62,189 nucleotides of DNA from NCBI GenBank assembly GCA_900317425.1, contig ONGR01000010.1, positions 1 to 62,189 of the forward strand, read 5' to 3'. This DNA is from an uncultured Eubacteriales bacterium. GTDB taxonomy: Bacteria; Bacillota; Clostridia; Oscillospirales; Oscillospiraceae. The position numbers and the translations under genes were made by a program. Below are positions 7,087-14,938 of this stretch, piece by piece (the stretch's first letter is position 1; each line of letters begins with the position of its first letter). Under the pieces are notes generated by a model, which saw nothing but the letters and a program-made list of their open reading frames with translations, was not told the origin of the DNA and made no database searches.

Positions 7087-7974
7087 TCAGAAATCAACGG
7101 TGCCATTGATGACCTTCAGGTCATAGGGCTCAAACACCACGTGACGATAGGCCTCCACGTCCATCTTGACGCCGGTCCAGTCGGAGTGGATCTCGCCGTT
7201 CTGCTTGATGATGATGTCGTAGAGAATGTCGTAGGTGACGCCGTTCTCATCGGTCTCCACGATGGTGGAGTAGGGCAGGGTCTTGTGATAGGTCATGTGC
7301 AGGCCCTTGTACTCAAAGTGGAAGCCGTTGCGCATGCGGCAGCCGTCCAGACCCTTATAGGTGAACAGGCGCTTCAGATCCTGCAGGATCCGGTCGTTCT
7401 CCTCCTCGTACAGGTTCTCCGGCGTGGTCTCGGTATAGTCGTAGCGGAACTGGACGGGGATGTGATAGCGCAGAAACCGCTCCACGTAGGCCGGCAGCTT
7501 GTCGGCGGGATAGTGCTTGTAGAGCACGCAGTTGATGCGCTTGGGGCAGGCGATGCGGGCGATCACCTCGTCTGGGGACTCCTCCACGTATTTCTGCAGG
7601 TGGCGGGAGATGTTGACGCAGGTGATCTTTTCCTTGTTCCGCTCCGTAAAGGCCAGCATCTCGTCCAGCGTGGTGTGGCTCTGAACGGGGAAGGTGGTGT
7701 TGATATAGATCTTGTGGGTGGTGGGGATGACGTCCAGCATCTGCTGCAGGGCGTCCAGATCCGCAAAAGGCTCGCCGCCGGTGAACACGAAGTCACAGTA
7801 GGGGGTGATGCCGTCCATGGTGCGGATGCTCTCAATGATAGCCGGCAGGCTGAAACCGCTGCAGTCGGCATACTCGCGTTTATTGATGCAGAAGGGGCAG
7901 TTGTTCTGGCAGTCGTAGGGTACGAATACCGTAACGGTGGCGCCGCCCGCTCTGGTTTTATAGGGATTGCTCAT
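7087..7974 (-). CDS. Radical SAM protein
   Basis: A 295-residue radical SAM enzyme. The cluster motif CX3CX2C (C22, C26, C29 in YDCQNNCPFC) and the FTGGEPFAD SAM-binding motif are intact. There is no second cysteine-rich cluster domain as in SPASM proteins. The C-terminus contains aromatic, charged segments with no match I recognise. The substrate is unknown. It is transcribed alone from a probable TTGAAT-N17-TAGAAT promoter just upstream. Confidence 0.8.
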   Translation of the reverse strand: MSNPYKTRAGGATVTVFVPYDCQNNCPFCINKREYADCSGFSLPAIIESIRTMDGITPYCDFVFTGGEPFADLDALQQMLDVIPTTHKIYINTTFPVQSHTTLDEMLAFTERNKEKITCVNISRHLQKYVEESPDEVIARIACPKRINCVLYKHYPADKLPAYVERFLRYHIPVQFRYDYTETTPENLYEEENDRILQDLKRLFTYKGLDGCRMRNGFHFEYKGLHMTYHKTLPYSTIVETDENGVTYDILYDIIIKQNGEIHSDWTGVKMDVEAYRHVVFEPYDLKVINGTVDF

Positions 7975-8081
7975 CTTGTCTGGTTCCCTTTCCGTAAAAT
8001 GTCGAAGAACATTCTATACCGAACGGAACAAAAATTCAAGAAAAACCGGGCAAAAAAGAACGTTTTATTATTAACAGAGTA

Positions 8082-8624
8082 TCAATAGTTGTCATCCTGC
8101 AGCTCCAGACGGACCTTGGCGAAGGCGATGGCCTCGCCCTGCTCCTTCAATAGCAGCAGCCAGCGGTCCAGAAGGGCGCTGGTCTCCGGGTGGATGAGGA
8201 TGTGGCCCTTGCTCTTCTGGTAGTAGTCATAGGGGGAGGCGTCGGTGTATTTGTTCCCCTGGTACACCCGGCAGGCGGCGATGCGGTCGCAGAACATCTC
8301 CGCCACGTAGCGCTTGGGCATCTTGCACCCCCCGATATACACCTTGCCGTCCGGATCGAGACAGTAGTCGATCCAGTACTCAAAATGGTGGCGGTTGCGG
8401 CCCTTGTGGTGGAGCCAGGAAAGGCTCACGCCGGTCTCCATACGCTCCTGGTCGTTGGGGGAGCGGAAGCCCTGGTAGTATTTGGCGCCCCGCCAAAACT
8501 CCACCGGGGAGTACTTGGACAGATCGTGGGTCAGGCCCTGCCAGACCAGGCCCAGCTTGAAGCAATAGGCCCGCACCAGCGCCCGGTGACGGTGGACGGT
8601 GTTCCAATGTTCCCTGATATGCAC
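8082..8624 (-). CDS. DUF5662 family protein
   Basis: A 180-residue soluble protein starting at GTG 8624, just after AAGGGGGCATC. It contains HRALVRAYCFKLGLVWQGLT, then HDLSKYSPVEF, SWLHHKGRNRHHFEYW and YHVAEMF-like helices with several conserved His and Asp. These are features of DUF5662, a family of unknown function whose HD-like His/Asp pattern suggests metal binding (inference). An extended -10 (TGATATAAT) lies upstream on the minus strand. Confidence 0.7.
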   Translation of the reverse strand: MHIREHWNTVHRHRALVRAYCFKLGLVWQGLTHDLSKYSPVEFWRGAKYYQGFRSPNDQERMETGVSLSWLHHKGRNRHHFEYWIDYCLDPDGKVYIGGCKMPKRYVAEMFCDRIAACRVYQGNKYTDASPYDYYQKSKGHILIHPETSALLDRWLLLLKEQGEAIAFAKVRLELQDDNY

Positions 8625-8729
8625 GGCGATGCCCCCTTCTGTCTGGCTGTTATTCTTTATACGTATTATATCACAAAAAGTACGGCGCGCAGCATAAAAA
8701 TCGGCGGACGGTGAAAAATAGGAGGAGAG

Positions 8730-9173
8730 GTGAAGAAAATGGGAGAGAGCGTCTGTTTTTGCCATCAGAGACCGGGAGAGATGCTGCCTCCGGGGGTGGC
8801 GCGGGGCAGCGGCAACAGTGCGGCTGCCGGTTTCTGGGAGCTGTGCGCCCTGTCGCCGGAGTGGGCCCGGGAACTGACACACCGGGTGCTGCGGTGCCGG
8901 ACGCTGCTGGTGCCGGAGGGAACTTACTGCCCCACGTGGCAGGCACAGCAGGTGGTCAGCTACGGCCTGTCGGGCCGCAGCAGCCTGACCCTGTCCAGCA
9001 TGGACGGCCAGGGCGTGCTCTGCGTGCAGCGCACCGTGCAGGATCGGCGGGGACAGTTCATCGAGGCCCAGGAGCTGCCGCTGCCGGAGGACTGGCGGGA
9101 TCAGCCGCCGCTGGAGAAGCTGATGCTGGCGGGTGTGTGGCTGCTTTGGCGGGGCTTGCCTTTTTCGAACTGA
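8730..9173 (+). CDS. Hypothetical protein
   Basis: A 147-residue protein with no family I recognise. It has five Cys, two early (SVCFCHQ), and a Trp/Leu-rich C-terminus ending in WLLWRGLPFSN. The start could be GTG 8730 or ATG 8739; AGGAGGAGAGG lies just before both. Codon use with G or C in third positions agrees with neighbours, and the overlapping frames give low-complexity translations, so this frame is the most plausible. It is followed by the hairpin at 9242. Confidence 0.5.
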   Translation: MKKMGESVCFCHQRPGEMLPPGVARGSGNSAAAGFWELCALSPEWARELTHRVLRCRTLLVPEGTYCPTWQAQQVVSYGLSGRSSLTLSSMDGQGVLCVQRTVQDRRGQFIEAQELPLPEDWRDQPPLEKLMLAGVWLLWRGLPFSN

Positions 9174-9241
9174 ATGGAGGCAGATCCGGGAACGTATATC
9201 GGGGCCGGTCTCTCATTGCTTCTCCGTTTCGGAGCAATAAA

Positions 9242-9271
9242 AAGAGCCTGCCGCACAGGCGGCAGGCTCTT
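9242..9271. terminator. Bidirectional terminator
   Basis: AAGAGCCTGCCGC (9242-9254) and GCGGCAGGCTCTT (9259-9271) are perfect 13-bp arms with an ACAG loop. The T-run on the minus strand side suits termination of the spore protein gene, and the plus strand also gains a stop for the 8730 gene. Confidence 0.8.
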
Positions 9272-9297
9272 GGCATCTTGCGAAAAGGTCCGGTGAT

Positions 9298-9495
9298 TTA
9301 CAGGCTCTTCTCGTAGGACTCGATCATCTTCTTGACCATCTGGCCGCCGACGGAGCCGGCCTCGCGGGAGGTCAGGTCGCCGTTGTAGCCTTCCTTCAGG
9401 TTCACGCCCACCTCGCTGGCGGACTGCATCTTGAACTTATCCATAGCGGCACGAGCCTCGGGGACATTCAGCTTGTTGTTGTTCTTGCTGGACAT
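9298..9495 (-). CDS. Alpha/beta-type small acid-soluble spore protein
   Basis: A 65-residue SASP. The family pattern is clear: an N-terminal MSSKNNNKLNVPEARAAMD, the germination-protease site region SASEVGVNL, and the DNA-binding segment GDLTSREAGSVGGQMVKKMI. Such proteins coat spore DNA, switch it to an A-like form, and are degraded at germination as an amino acid source. The gene is monocistronic with ATG 9495 after AAAGGAG. Its presence shows that the organism belongs to a sporulating lineage. A sigma-G-like promoter lies upstream. Confidence 0.95.
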   Translation of the reverse strand: MSSKNNNKLNVPEARAAMDKFKMQSASEVGVNLKEGYNGDLTSREAGSVGGQMVKKMIESYEKSL

Positions 9496-9550
9496 AATCG
9501 TATCTCCTTTCTTATTGTTTGAGCAATACGCTCTTTGGGTATCGCAAACA

Positions 9551-9579
9551 TAGGTTTTCCCGGAGGCGGTGGTATATTC
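9551..9579 (-). promoter_or_regulatory. Possible sigma-G promoter of the spore protein gene
   Basis: GAATA (9579-9575) and AAACCTA (9557-9551) on the minus strand are 17 bp apart, close to the forespore sigma-G pattern (GHATR, then CATWMTA-like). The -10 matches only partly. Confidence 0.4.
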
Positions 9580-9604
9580 ATGGTGCAGCGGTGGTAATTT
9601 TGGG

Positions 9605-9635
9605 TAAAAAAAGAGCCGCCGGACGACCGACGGCT
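9605..9635 (-). terminator. Terminator of the ECF S component gene
   Basis: AGCCG and CGGCT outer arms with an inner CCGG/CCG pairing (9614-9635), followed on the minus strand by a run of T (9612-9605). Confidence 0.75.
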
Positions 9636-9648
9636 GCTTTTCACAAAG

Positions 9649-10191
9649 CTACTTTTTAATAATATGTGCCCGCTGGAGAGCCAGCACCAGCACGGGGATC
9701 AGCACGATGTGGAGGATCAGCGCCGGCCAGGCCTTGATGAAATGGGCGGAGAGGAACATGGCCAGTGTATAAGTCCCCTCCTTGGCGCCCAGGCTGTAGA
9801 GCACCACGTTGGCAAGACCGGACACGATCCGGCCGGCGATCATGGCAACGATCAGCGTGACATAAATGTAGGGCGTCTTCCGGGGGAGCTTGCGGTACAG
9901 CAGACCGCTGACCAGACCGTAGGCGGCCAGCTCAAAGGCCATGGCCACAAAGGTGGGGTAGGCGGGGATGTGGAACAATACGTGGCGCAGGGGAGGGGCG
10001 ATGAAGCCCACTGCCATGGCCCACCAGGGCCCGCAGAGAAAACCCGCCAGCAGCACGGGGATGTGCATGGGACTGAACAGCTGGGCGATCTGGGGGATCT
10101 GGCCCGTCAGCAGGGGCAGCACCTGACACAGCGCCAGGCACATGGCGGCATAGACCAGGTTCAAGGTCTGTTTTTTGGTATCGGTTCTCAT
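9649..10191 (-). CDS. ECF transporter S component, substrate unknown
   Basis: A 180-residue membrane protein with about six hydrophobic segments. The motif LFSPMHIPVLLAGFLCGPWWA after the first helix is typical of a group of vitamin-uptake S components. It needs an EcfAAT module encoded elsewhere. I cannot tell the substrate: no riboswitch is visible in the short space upstream, and the neighbours (mtnN-luxS) do not point to a vitamin. Promoter not identified with confidence. Confidence 0.75.
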   Translation of the reverse strand: MRTDTKKQTLNLVYAAMCLALCQVLPLLTGQIPQIAQLFSPMHIPVLLAGFLCGPWWAMAVGFIAPPLRHVLFHIPAYPTFVAMAFELAAYGLVSGLLYRKLPRKTPYIYVTLIVAMIAGRIVSGLANVVLYSLGAKEGTYTLAMFLSAHFIKAWPALILHIVLIPVLVLALQRAHIIKK

Positions 10192-10230
10192 GGGCAGAGA
10201 AGCTCCTTGATCATGATTTTATGCGGGGTA

Positions 10231-10698
10231 TCAGGCCCGGGGATAGGCCAGCCGGGCCTCCGTCCAGCCGGCGATCAGCTCGGCGTACCAGGCGCAGCAG
10301 GCCTTGGCAAGCTCCAGATCCAAGTTGACATAATTTCCGCATTCCACGGCGCTCTGTCCGGGCATGGGGCCGTCGTAGACAGCGGCTTCGGCAAAGCAGC
10401 GCTGCAGCAGGGCGATGGCGTCGGCGTCGGTGAGACGGGAGCCGTCGAAGAGGAAGTAGAAGCCGGTCTGGCAGCCCATGGGGCCGAAGTAGATGACGGC
10501 GTCCTTCTCGGCGCTGTTGCGCAGCATGGTGGCAATGAGGTGTTCCACCGAGTGGAGCTGGGCGTTGGTCAGCAGATCCCCGGTGTTGGGGCGCTTGAAG
10601 CGCAGGTCGAAGGTGACCACGTGACCGTCCCGACGGCTGAGATACAGACCCGGCACCAGAACGGTGTGGTCCACGGTAAAGCTGGCGATCCGTTCCAT
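10231..10698 (-). CDS. luxS: S-ribosylhomocysteine lyase LuxS
   Basis: A 155-residue protein with the HSVEH metal motif (H49, E52, H53), the third ligand C120 in SAVECGNY, and the catalytic Cys in GPMGCQTGF (C76). It cleaves S-ribosylhomocysteine to homocysteine and DPD, the precursor of autoinducer 2. It follows mtnN with two bases between them, so the two steps of SAH detoxification are co-expressed. Confidence 0.95.
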   Translation of the reverse strand: MERIASFTVDHTVLVPGLYLSRRDGHVVTFDLRFKRPNTGDLLTNAQLHSVEHLIATMLRNSAEKDAVIYFGPMGCQTGFYFLFDGSRLTDADAIALLQRCFAEAAVYDGPMPGQSAVECGNYVNLDLELAKACCAWYAELIAGWTEARLAYPRA

Positions 10699-10700
10699 GT

Positions 10701-11378
10701 TCAGCCCTCCAGGTGGTCAATGAAGTCCAGCACCACGGCGTCCAGCTTCTCCATGGCGGCGGGGAAGTTGAAGGTGAAGTCGTTGTCGCCGAAGAGGCAG
10801 TCGGACACGGACTTGATGGCCATAAAAGGCACCTGGTTGCGCAGGCATACGTGGGCCACGGCCCCGCCCTCCATCTCGCACAGCAGGGGATGGAACACCT
10901 CGGCGATGTGACGGGCCCGGGGCGTGTCGGTGGCGAACCAGTCGCCGGTGGCAACGAGCCCGGTGCGGTAGGGCAGACCGGTGGCGTCCATGGCGGCCTT
11001 GGCCCGGTCCAGATCGGCGGTGGGAAAGACCTTGCAGTTCACCGTGGCTACCACGCCCTCTGTGCCCCAGCCGTCGATGGCGCTGGTGTCGAAGTCGTGC
11101 TGGACGAAGCCCTCCGCCAGCACCACCGTGCCGATGGAGACGTTCTCAAAGCAGCCCGCCACGCCCACGTTGATGATCAGATCGGGGTGGTAGAGGGTGA
11201 TGAGCAGCTGGGCGGCCATAGCGGCGTTCACCTTGCCCACACCGCCGCAGCAGGCGATGACGTTGGGCCGGATCCGGTAGAACTCCACGCCGGCCACCGT
11301 CTGCAGCAGGGGGGTGTCGTCACCGTGGAGCATGCTGGCGATCTCGCCGCGCATGGCATAAAACAGAGCAATGTTCAT
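10701..11378 (-). CDS. mtnN: 5'-methylthioadenosine/S-adenosylhomocysteine nucleosidase
   Basis: A 225-residue nucleosidase of the PNP/UDP family. The N-terminal MNIALFYAMRGEIASML, the NVGVAGCF motif, the MEGGAVAHVC ribose-binding segment and the IKSVSDCLFGDND motif with the catalytic Asp are all present. It removes adenine from SAH and MTA, giving the substrate for LuxS. ATG 11378 follows GGAGAG; an upstream extension of the frame lacks a ribosome-binding site. It is first in a mtnN-luxS operon. Confidence 0.93.
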   Translation of the reverse strand: MNIALFYAMRGEIASMLHGDDTPLLQTVAGVEFYRIRPNVIACCGGVGKVNAAMAAQLLITLYHPDLIINVGVAGCFENVSIGTVVLAEGFVQHDFDTSAIDGWGTEGVVATVNCKVFPTADLDRAKAAMDATGLPYRTGLVATGDWFATDTPRARHIAEVFHPLLCEMEGGAVAHVCLRNQVPFMAIKSVSDCLFGDNDFTFNFPAAMEKLDAVVLDFIDHLEG

Positions 11379-11510
11379 GGGAAACTCTCCTTTTTCTGGA
11401 ATTGGTTGGAACAGTATATTGGTGAAAAGAAATAGTATAGTGATTATTTTGGAAGAGCGGGAGAAACAGGGGTTTTCCACAGCGGGAGCAGACCGGCAAC
11501 GAAATCCCCT

Positions 11511-12377
11511 TTACAGCGCCCGCAGATAGGCAGGTCGCAAGCCGTGACCGGCCATACCCTGTTGGACCCGGGCCAGGAGAGCCTCCTTGTCACGGTTCAG
11601 GGTGCCTTTGAGGGTCAGATAGTTGCTGGCGTGGTTCATGCGGAAGATGCTGCCCTCGCTGTCGATGTGGTGGAGGAAGATCTCCGTCTCCCGGAGGATG
11701 TCCGGTGCCTGGGGTACGATGAAGCTGCCCTCCTGTACCCACCGCTCCAGCGGCGTGCCGGGCTCCACCATCAGCGTCAGCAGGCCGATGTACTCCGGCT
11801 TCATGGCGGACAGGGCCTGGGCGGTGCCCATGGCATGATCCTCTAACAGGTCCAGGCTGCCCAGGCCGGAGATGGCGGTGACGCTGAGGGCCAGACCGCA
11901 GCGCCGGGCCTTCTGTCCCGCGGCGATGATGGAGGCGGCATCATGGCCCTTGGCCATCTTCTCCAGCACCTTGTCGCAGCCGGACTCCAGACCCATGTAG
12001 ACCATGGTGAGCCCCTGTCGGCGGAGGGCGCGCAGCTCCTCCTCGGACTTGACGTGGATGCTGGTGGGAGAGGCGTAGCAGGTGACCCGCTGACACTCCG
12101 GGAACAGGTCGTAGACCCAGCCCAGGATCTCCGACAGCTGCGCCGCCGGACGCATCAGGGCGTCGCCGTCGGCCAGAAAGACCCGCTCCACGTGGCGGTA
12201 GACCTGCCGGGCCATCTCAAAGTCCTCCCGGATCTCCTCCATGGGGCGCAAGGCAAAGTGCTTGTCATCGTACATATCGCAAAAGGCGCAGCGGTTATGG
12301 CTGCAGCCGTAGGTCACCTGGACGATGAGACTGTACGCCTCACTGGGCGGACGGTAGACTTTTCCTTTGTAGCGCAT
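11511..12377 (-). CDS. Radical SAM protein (Elp3/HemN-like)
   Basis: A 288-residue protein. The cluster motif is CX4CX2C (C25, C30, C33 in YGCSHNRCAFC), one residue longer in the first gap than the usual CX3CX2C. It keeps LADGD, YMGLESG and the barrel of B12-independent radical SAM enzymes. The spacing is shared with a YgiQ/HemN-like subgroup, from memory. Substrate unknown. ATG 12377 is preceded by GGAGGG. It is divergent from the SSB-like gene. Confidence 0.8.
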   Translation of the reverse strand: MRYKGKVYRPPSEAYSLIVQVTYGCSHNRCAFCDMYDDKHFALRPMEEIREDFEMARQVYRHVERVFLADGDALMRPAAQLSEILGWVYDLFPECQRVTCYASPTSIHVKSEEELRALRRQGLTMVYMGLESGCDKVLEKMAKGHDAASIIAAGQKARRCGLALSVTAISGLGSLDLLEDHAMGTAQALSAMKPEYIGLLTLMVEPGTPLERWVQEGSFIVPQAPDILRETEIFLHHIDSEGSIFRMNHASNYLTLKGTLNRDKEALLARVQQGMAGHGLRPAYLRAL

Positions 12378-12496
12378 GGCGGGCCCTCCCTTTTTCACAT
12401 TACCTTTCATTATGCCATAAAACCCGCCGTTTGAAAAGAGCATATTCACCCGCTGAGAGGCATATATTTTCCCATCTTAACAAACGAGGTGGAGAC

Positions 12497-13123
12497 ATGG
12501 AGCAAAACTTCAACCGGGTGATCCTGTGCGGCGACGTGGCCGGGGAACCGTATCTGTCCCATATCAACCATGGGGAGAGCTTTTATAAATTTCCGCTGTC
12601 CGTGGCCCGGCTCAGCGGACAGATCGACGAGCTGACGGTGGTGACACCCGGCGTGCTGCTGGACCAGACGCCCTTTGCCGTGGGGGATCGGATCCGCGTG
12701 GTGGGCCAGCTGCGGTCCTTCAACAACAAAAGCGGACAGGGACGGCGGCTGGTGATCTCCGTGTTTGCCCGGCAGCTGGAGCTGGGCGGCGACGGCCCGG
12801 AGAACTGCATCCAGCTCTCCGGCGTCATCTGCAAGGCCCCCATCCTGCGGCGGACGCCCCTGGGCCGGGATATCTGCGACATCATTCTGGCGGTGAACCG
12901 CCGTTACGGCAGGGCGGACTACCTGCCCTGTATCGCCTGGGGCGCCGTGGCCCAGCAGGCGGCGGCCATGCCGGTGGGCCGGCGTATGACGGTGGAGGGT
13001 CGGGTCCAGAGCCGCACCTACACCAAGATGACCCCGACGGGGACGGAGGAGCGGATCGCCTACGAGGTCAGCATCATGCGCCCGGCGGAGATCGATGAGT
13101 TTCTGCTGGAGGAGTTTACATAA
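12497..13123 (+). CDS. Single-strand DNA-binding-like protein with two OB folds
   Basis: A 208-residue protein with two consecutive OB-fold units. The first (about 1-100) begins NRVILCGDVAGEPYLSH and the second (about 103-205) begins ENCIQLSGVICKAPILR, each with SSB-type strands and a DRIRVVGQLRS or RRMTVEGRVQS strand. It lacks the acidic C-terminal tip (DDDIPF type) of true SSB, ending instead in DEFLLEEFT. A role in ssDNA binding is inferred from the fold; it is probably not the main SSB. ATG 12497 follows GAGGTGGAG. Confidence 0.7.
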   Translation: MEQNFNRVILCGDVAGEPYLSHINHGESFYKFPLSVARLSGQIDELTVVTPGVLLDQTPFAVGDRIRVVGQLRSFNNKSGQGRRLVISVFARQLELGGDGPENCIQLSGVICKAPILRRTPLGRDICDIILAVNRRYGRADYLPCIAWGAVAQQAAAMPVGRRMTVEGRVQSRTYTKMTPTGTEERIAYEVSIMRPAEIDEFLLEEFT

Positions 13124-13126
13124 AGT

Positions 13127-13162
13127 AACAGACGCAGAGAGGAGGACCTCTCCGCGTCTGTT
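13127..13162 (+). terminator. Terminator of the SSB-like gene
   Basis: AACAGACGC (13127-13135) pairs with GCGTCTGTT (13154-13162), with further pairing AGAGAGG/CCTCTC inside. The T-run is weak (TTGTTTGG). Confidence 0.6.
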
Positions 13163-13236
13163 GTTTGGAACAATGTTTGGTGGAAGGGAGATCCCCCTTA
13201 CAGGATCTGCTCCATGGTCATCCGCTGTCACAGCGG

Positions 13237-14214
13237 TTACGGGAGCAGGTTTGTGTCGATCACCGCTTGGGCCAGGTCTGCGTCGGCAAAGTCGAAGAGG
13301 ATGACGCCGTAGGGGCTGCCGGCGGTCAGCTCTTCCGCCAGGAAACGGGCGTTCAGTTCTGCGGCAAAGGAGCGGGGGTGGGGCAGCTTGCCCTGGGCCG
13401 TGCTGAGGAAGTTGAGGCAGAAGGTGTCCTCCGTGGCGGTGGTGTTGCGCAGGGTGTATTGCACGGCGTTCCACTTGTCCTCCACGCCGTAGTGGTACCG
13501 ATCCTGCACCGCCAGGGTGAAGGAGCCGTTCCCTGCGATGGCGATGGGATTCTCCAGCACAGTGGGATCCCCCTGGTCGTCCCAATAGAAGTTCAAGCCA
13601 AGATCACCCTCATACCGGCGGCACAGGACGATGCGGCCCCGGGCCTCGCCCAAAGTGGGGATCCGGTTCTCCACGAACCACCGGTCCGGCGCCTGGGCGA
13701 CTTTGTCCGCCAGCAGACCGCGGATGTAACTGGCGTCGTCACCGGAGCGCTCCGGCTTCACGCAGAAGATCACGGTCTCCCGGGGGTGGGCGTCCAGAAA
13801 GGCCAGGGTGTCGGCCACCAGGTCGTCAAAGGTCAGGGCTTTGGACCAGACCGCCGGGCCGGTACGGCAGGTGCCGAAGGCGTGGATGATCTCCAGGCCG
13901 CGTCTGTCCTTGTTCAGCGCCACGCGCACGTCCAGATAGCGGTAGCCGTTCTCCAGCTGCTGCAGAATGCCGGTGTCCTGGTCCTGCAGGAAATAGTCGG
14001 GAAAGATATACCGGGTGCCGCTGTCGTGGGTGCCGGGGATGTTGATGAGACTCAGAGGGCGGTTGTCATCCAATGGGGACATCCAGTCGGACAGCGCCGG
14101 GTCGGGGAGCTGCTCCTTCCCGTCGGGGTAGAGCAGGCCGGCGGCGTACAGAGCGGCCGCCAGCAGAACAGCCAACGGGATCAGCCAGAGATAGCGGATT
14201 TTCTTCTTTTTCAT
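13237..14214 (-). CDS. Membrane-anchored PI-PLC-like phosphodiesterase
   Basis: A 325-residue protein with a basic start (MKKKKIRYLW) and one membrane or signal segment (about 8-28), so it is exported or anchored outside. The PI-PLC X domain keeps both catalytic His: H63 in IPGTHDSG and H111 in EIIHAFGT. Substrate may be phosphatidylinositol or its glycan; bacterial homologues include host-lipid active enzymes. It lies 9 bp downstream of the metallophosphatase gene, suggesting a shared transcript. Confidence 0.82.
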   Translation of the reverse strand: MKKKKIRYLWLIPLAVLLAAALYAAGLLYPDGKEQLPDPALSDWMSPLDDNRPLSLINIPGTHDSGTRYIFPDYFLQDQDTGILQQLENGYRYLDVRVALNKDRRGLEIIHAFGTCRTGPAVWSKALTFDDLVADTLAFLDAHPRETVIFCVKPERSGDDASYIRGLLADKVAQAPDRWFVENRIPTLGEARGRIVLCRRYEGDLGLNFYWDDQGDPTVLENPIAIAGNGSFTLAVQDRYHYGVEDKWNAVQYTLRNTTATEDTFCLNFLSTAQGKLPHPRSFAAELNARFLAEELTAGSPYGVILFDFADADLAQAVIDTNLLP

Positions 14215-14223
14215 AGAAACCTC

Positions 14224-14928
14224 CTATACGCGCTGCCGGACAGGACCCGGCACGTAGAACTCCCGCAGATCGTCCAGCCGCAGCACGGCCAGATTGCCGC
14301 CGAAACAGCAGCCGCAGTCGATGGAGAAGTGGCGGCCGTCCCGGTGGATGCGGCGGTCGGGGGTGGGGACGTGGCCGGTAATGAGCCAGCGGTCGGGGAA
14401 ATAGTCCGCCCCCGGCCGGGATGTGGTGAAGAGGGTATGCTCCACGCCGTATTCCCACAGGGGCTTGCCGGGGACGAAGGGCTCAAAGCCGGCGTGGACC
14501 AGCACGAAATCCCGTCCGCCGGCGGATACCTCGGCATAGAGCTCACAATCGGCCAGATAGTCCAGCACGTCAGCCTGCTCCGCCCGGGACAGGCGGCGCA
14601 GCTCCGCCAGCGTGGTTTCGGCGCCGTTTTCCATCCAGGCGGCGTAGCCCAGAAGATCGTCAGCCGTGAGATAACTCTCGGCGTTGTCGTCGGTGATCTC
14701 CACCAGCAGCCGCCGGAGAACGGTGGCCGCCATATACTCGTGGTTGCCCAGCAGGGGGATCACGTTGGGGCGGGCCATCATATCCCGCAGCAGCCGGATG
14801 GGCGCCGGGCCCCGGTCCACCATGTCGCCCAGCACGTACATTGTGTCGCCGTCGGAAAAGGAGATGGCGTCCAGAGCCCGCAGCCAGGCGTCATAGCAGC
14901 CGTGTATATCGCTGACAGCGTAGATCAT
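14224..14928 (-). CDS. Metallophosphatase, PPP/PrpE-like
   Basis: A 234-residue calcineurin-type phosphoesterase with all metal motifs: DIHG (7-10), GDMVDRG (34-40), GNHE (61-64), and later LVHAG and ITGHVPT. This combination is the serine/threonine protein phosphatase or symmetrical Ap4A hydrolase group; the substrate could be a phosphoprotein or Ap4A. It is soluble. It stands between the MATE gene and the PI-PLC-like gene with 9-10 bp gaps, so the three are likely one operon. Confidence 0.82.
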   Translation of the reverse strand: MIYAVSDIHGCYDAWLRALDAISFSDGDTMYVLGDMVDRGPAPIRLLRDMMARPNVIPLLGNHEYMAATVLRRLLVEITDDNAESYLTADDLLGYAAWMENGAETTLAELRRLSRAEQADVLDYLADCELYAEVSAGGRDFVLVHAGFEPFVPGKPLWEYGVEHTLFTTSRPGADYFPDRWLITGHVPTPDRRIHRDGRHFSIDCGCCFGGNLAVLRLDDLREFYVPGPVRQRV

Positions 14929-14938
14929 AGGTGCCTCC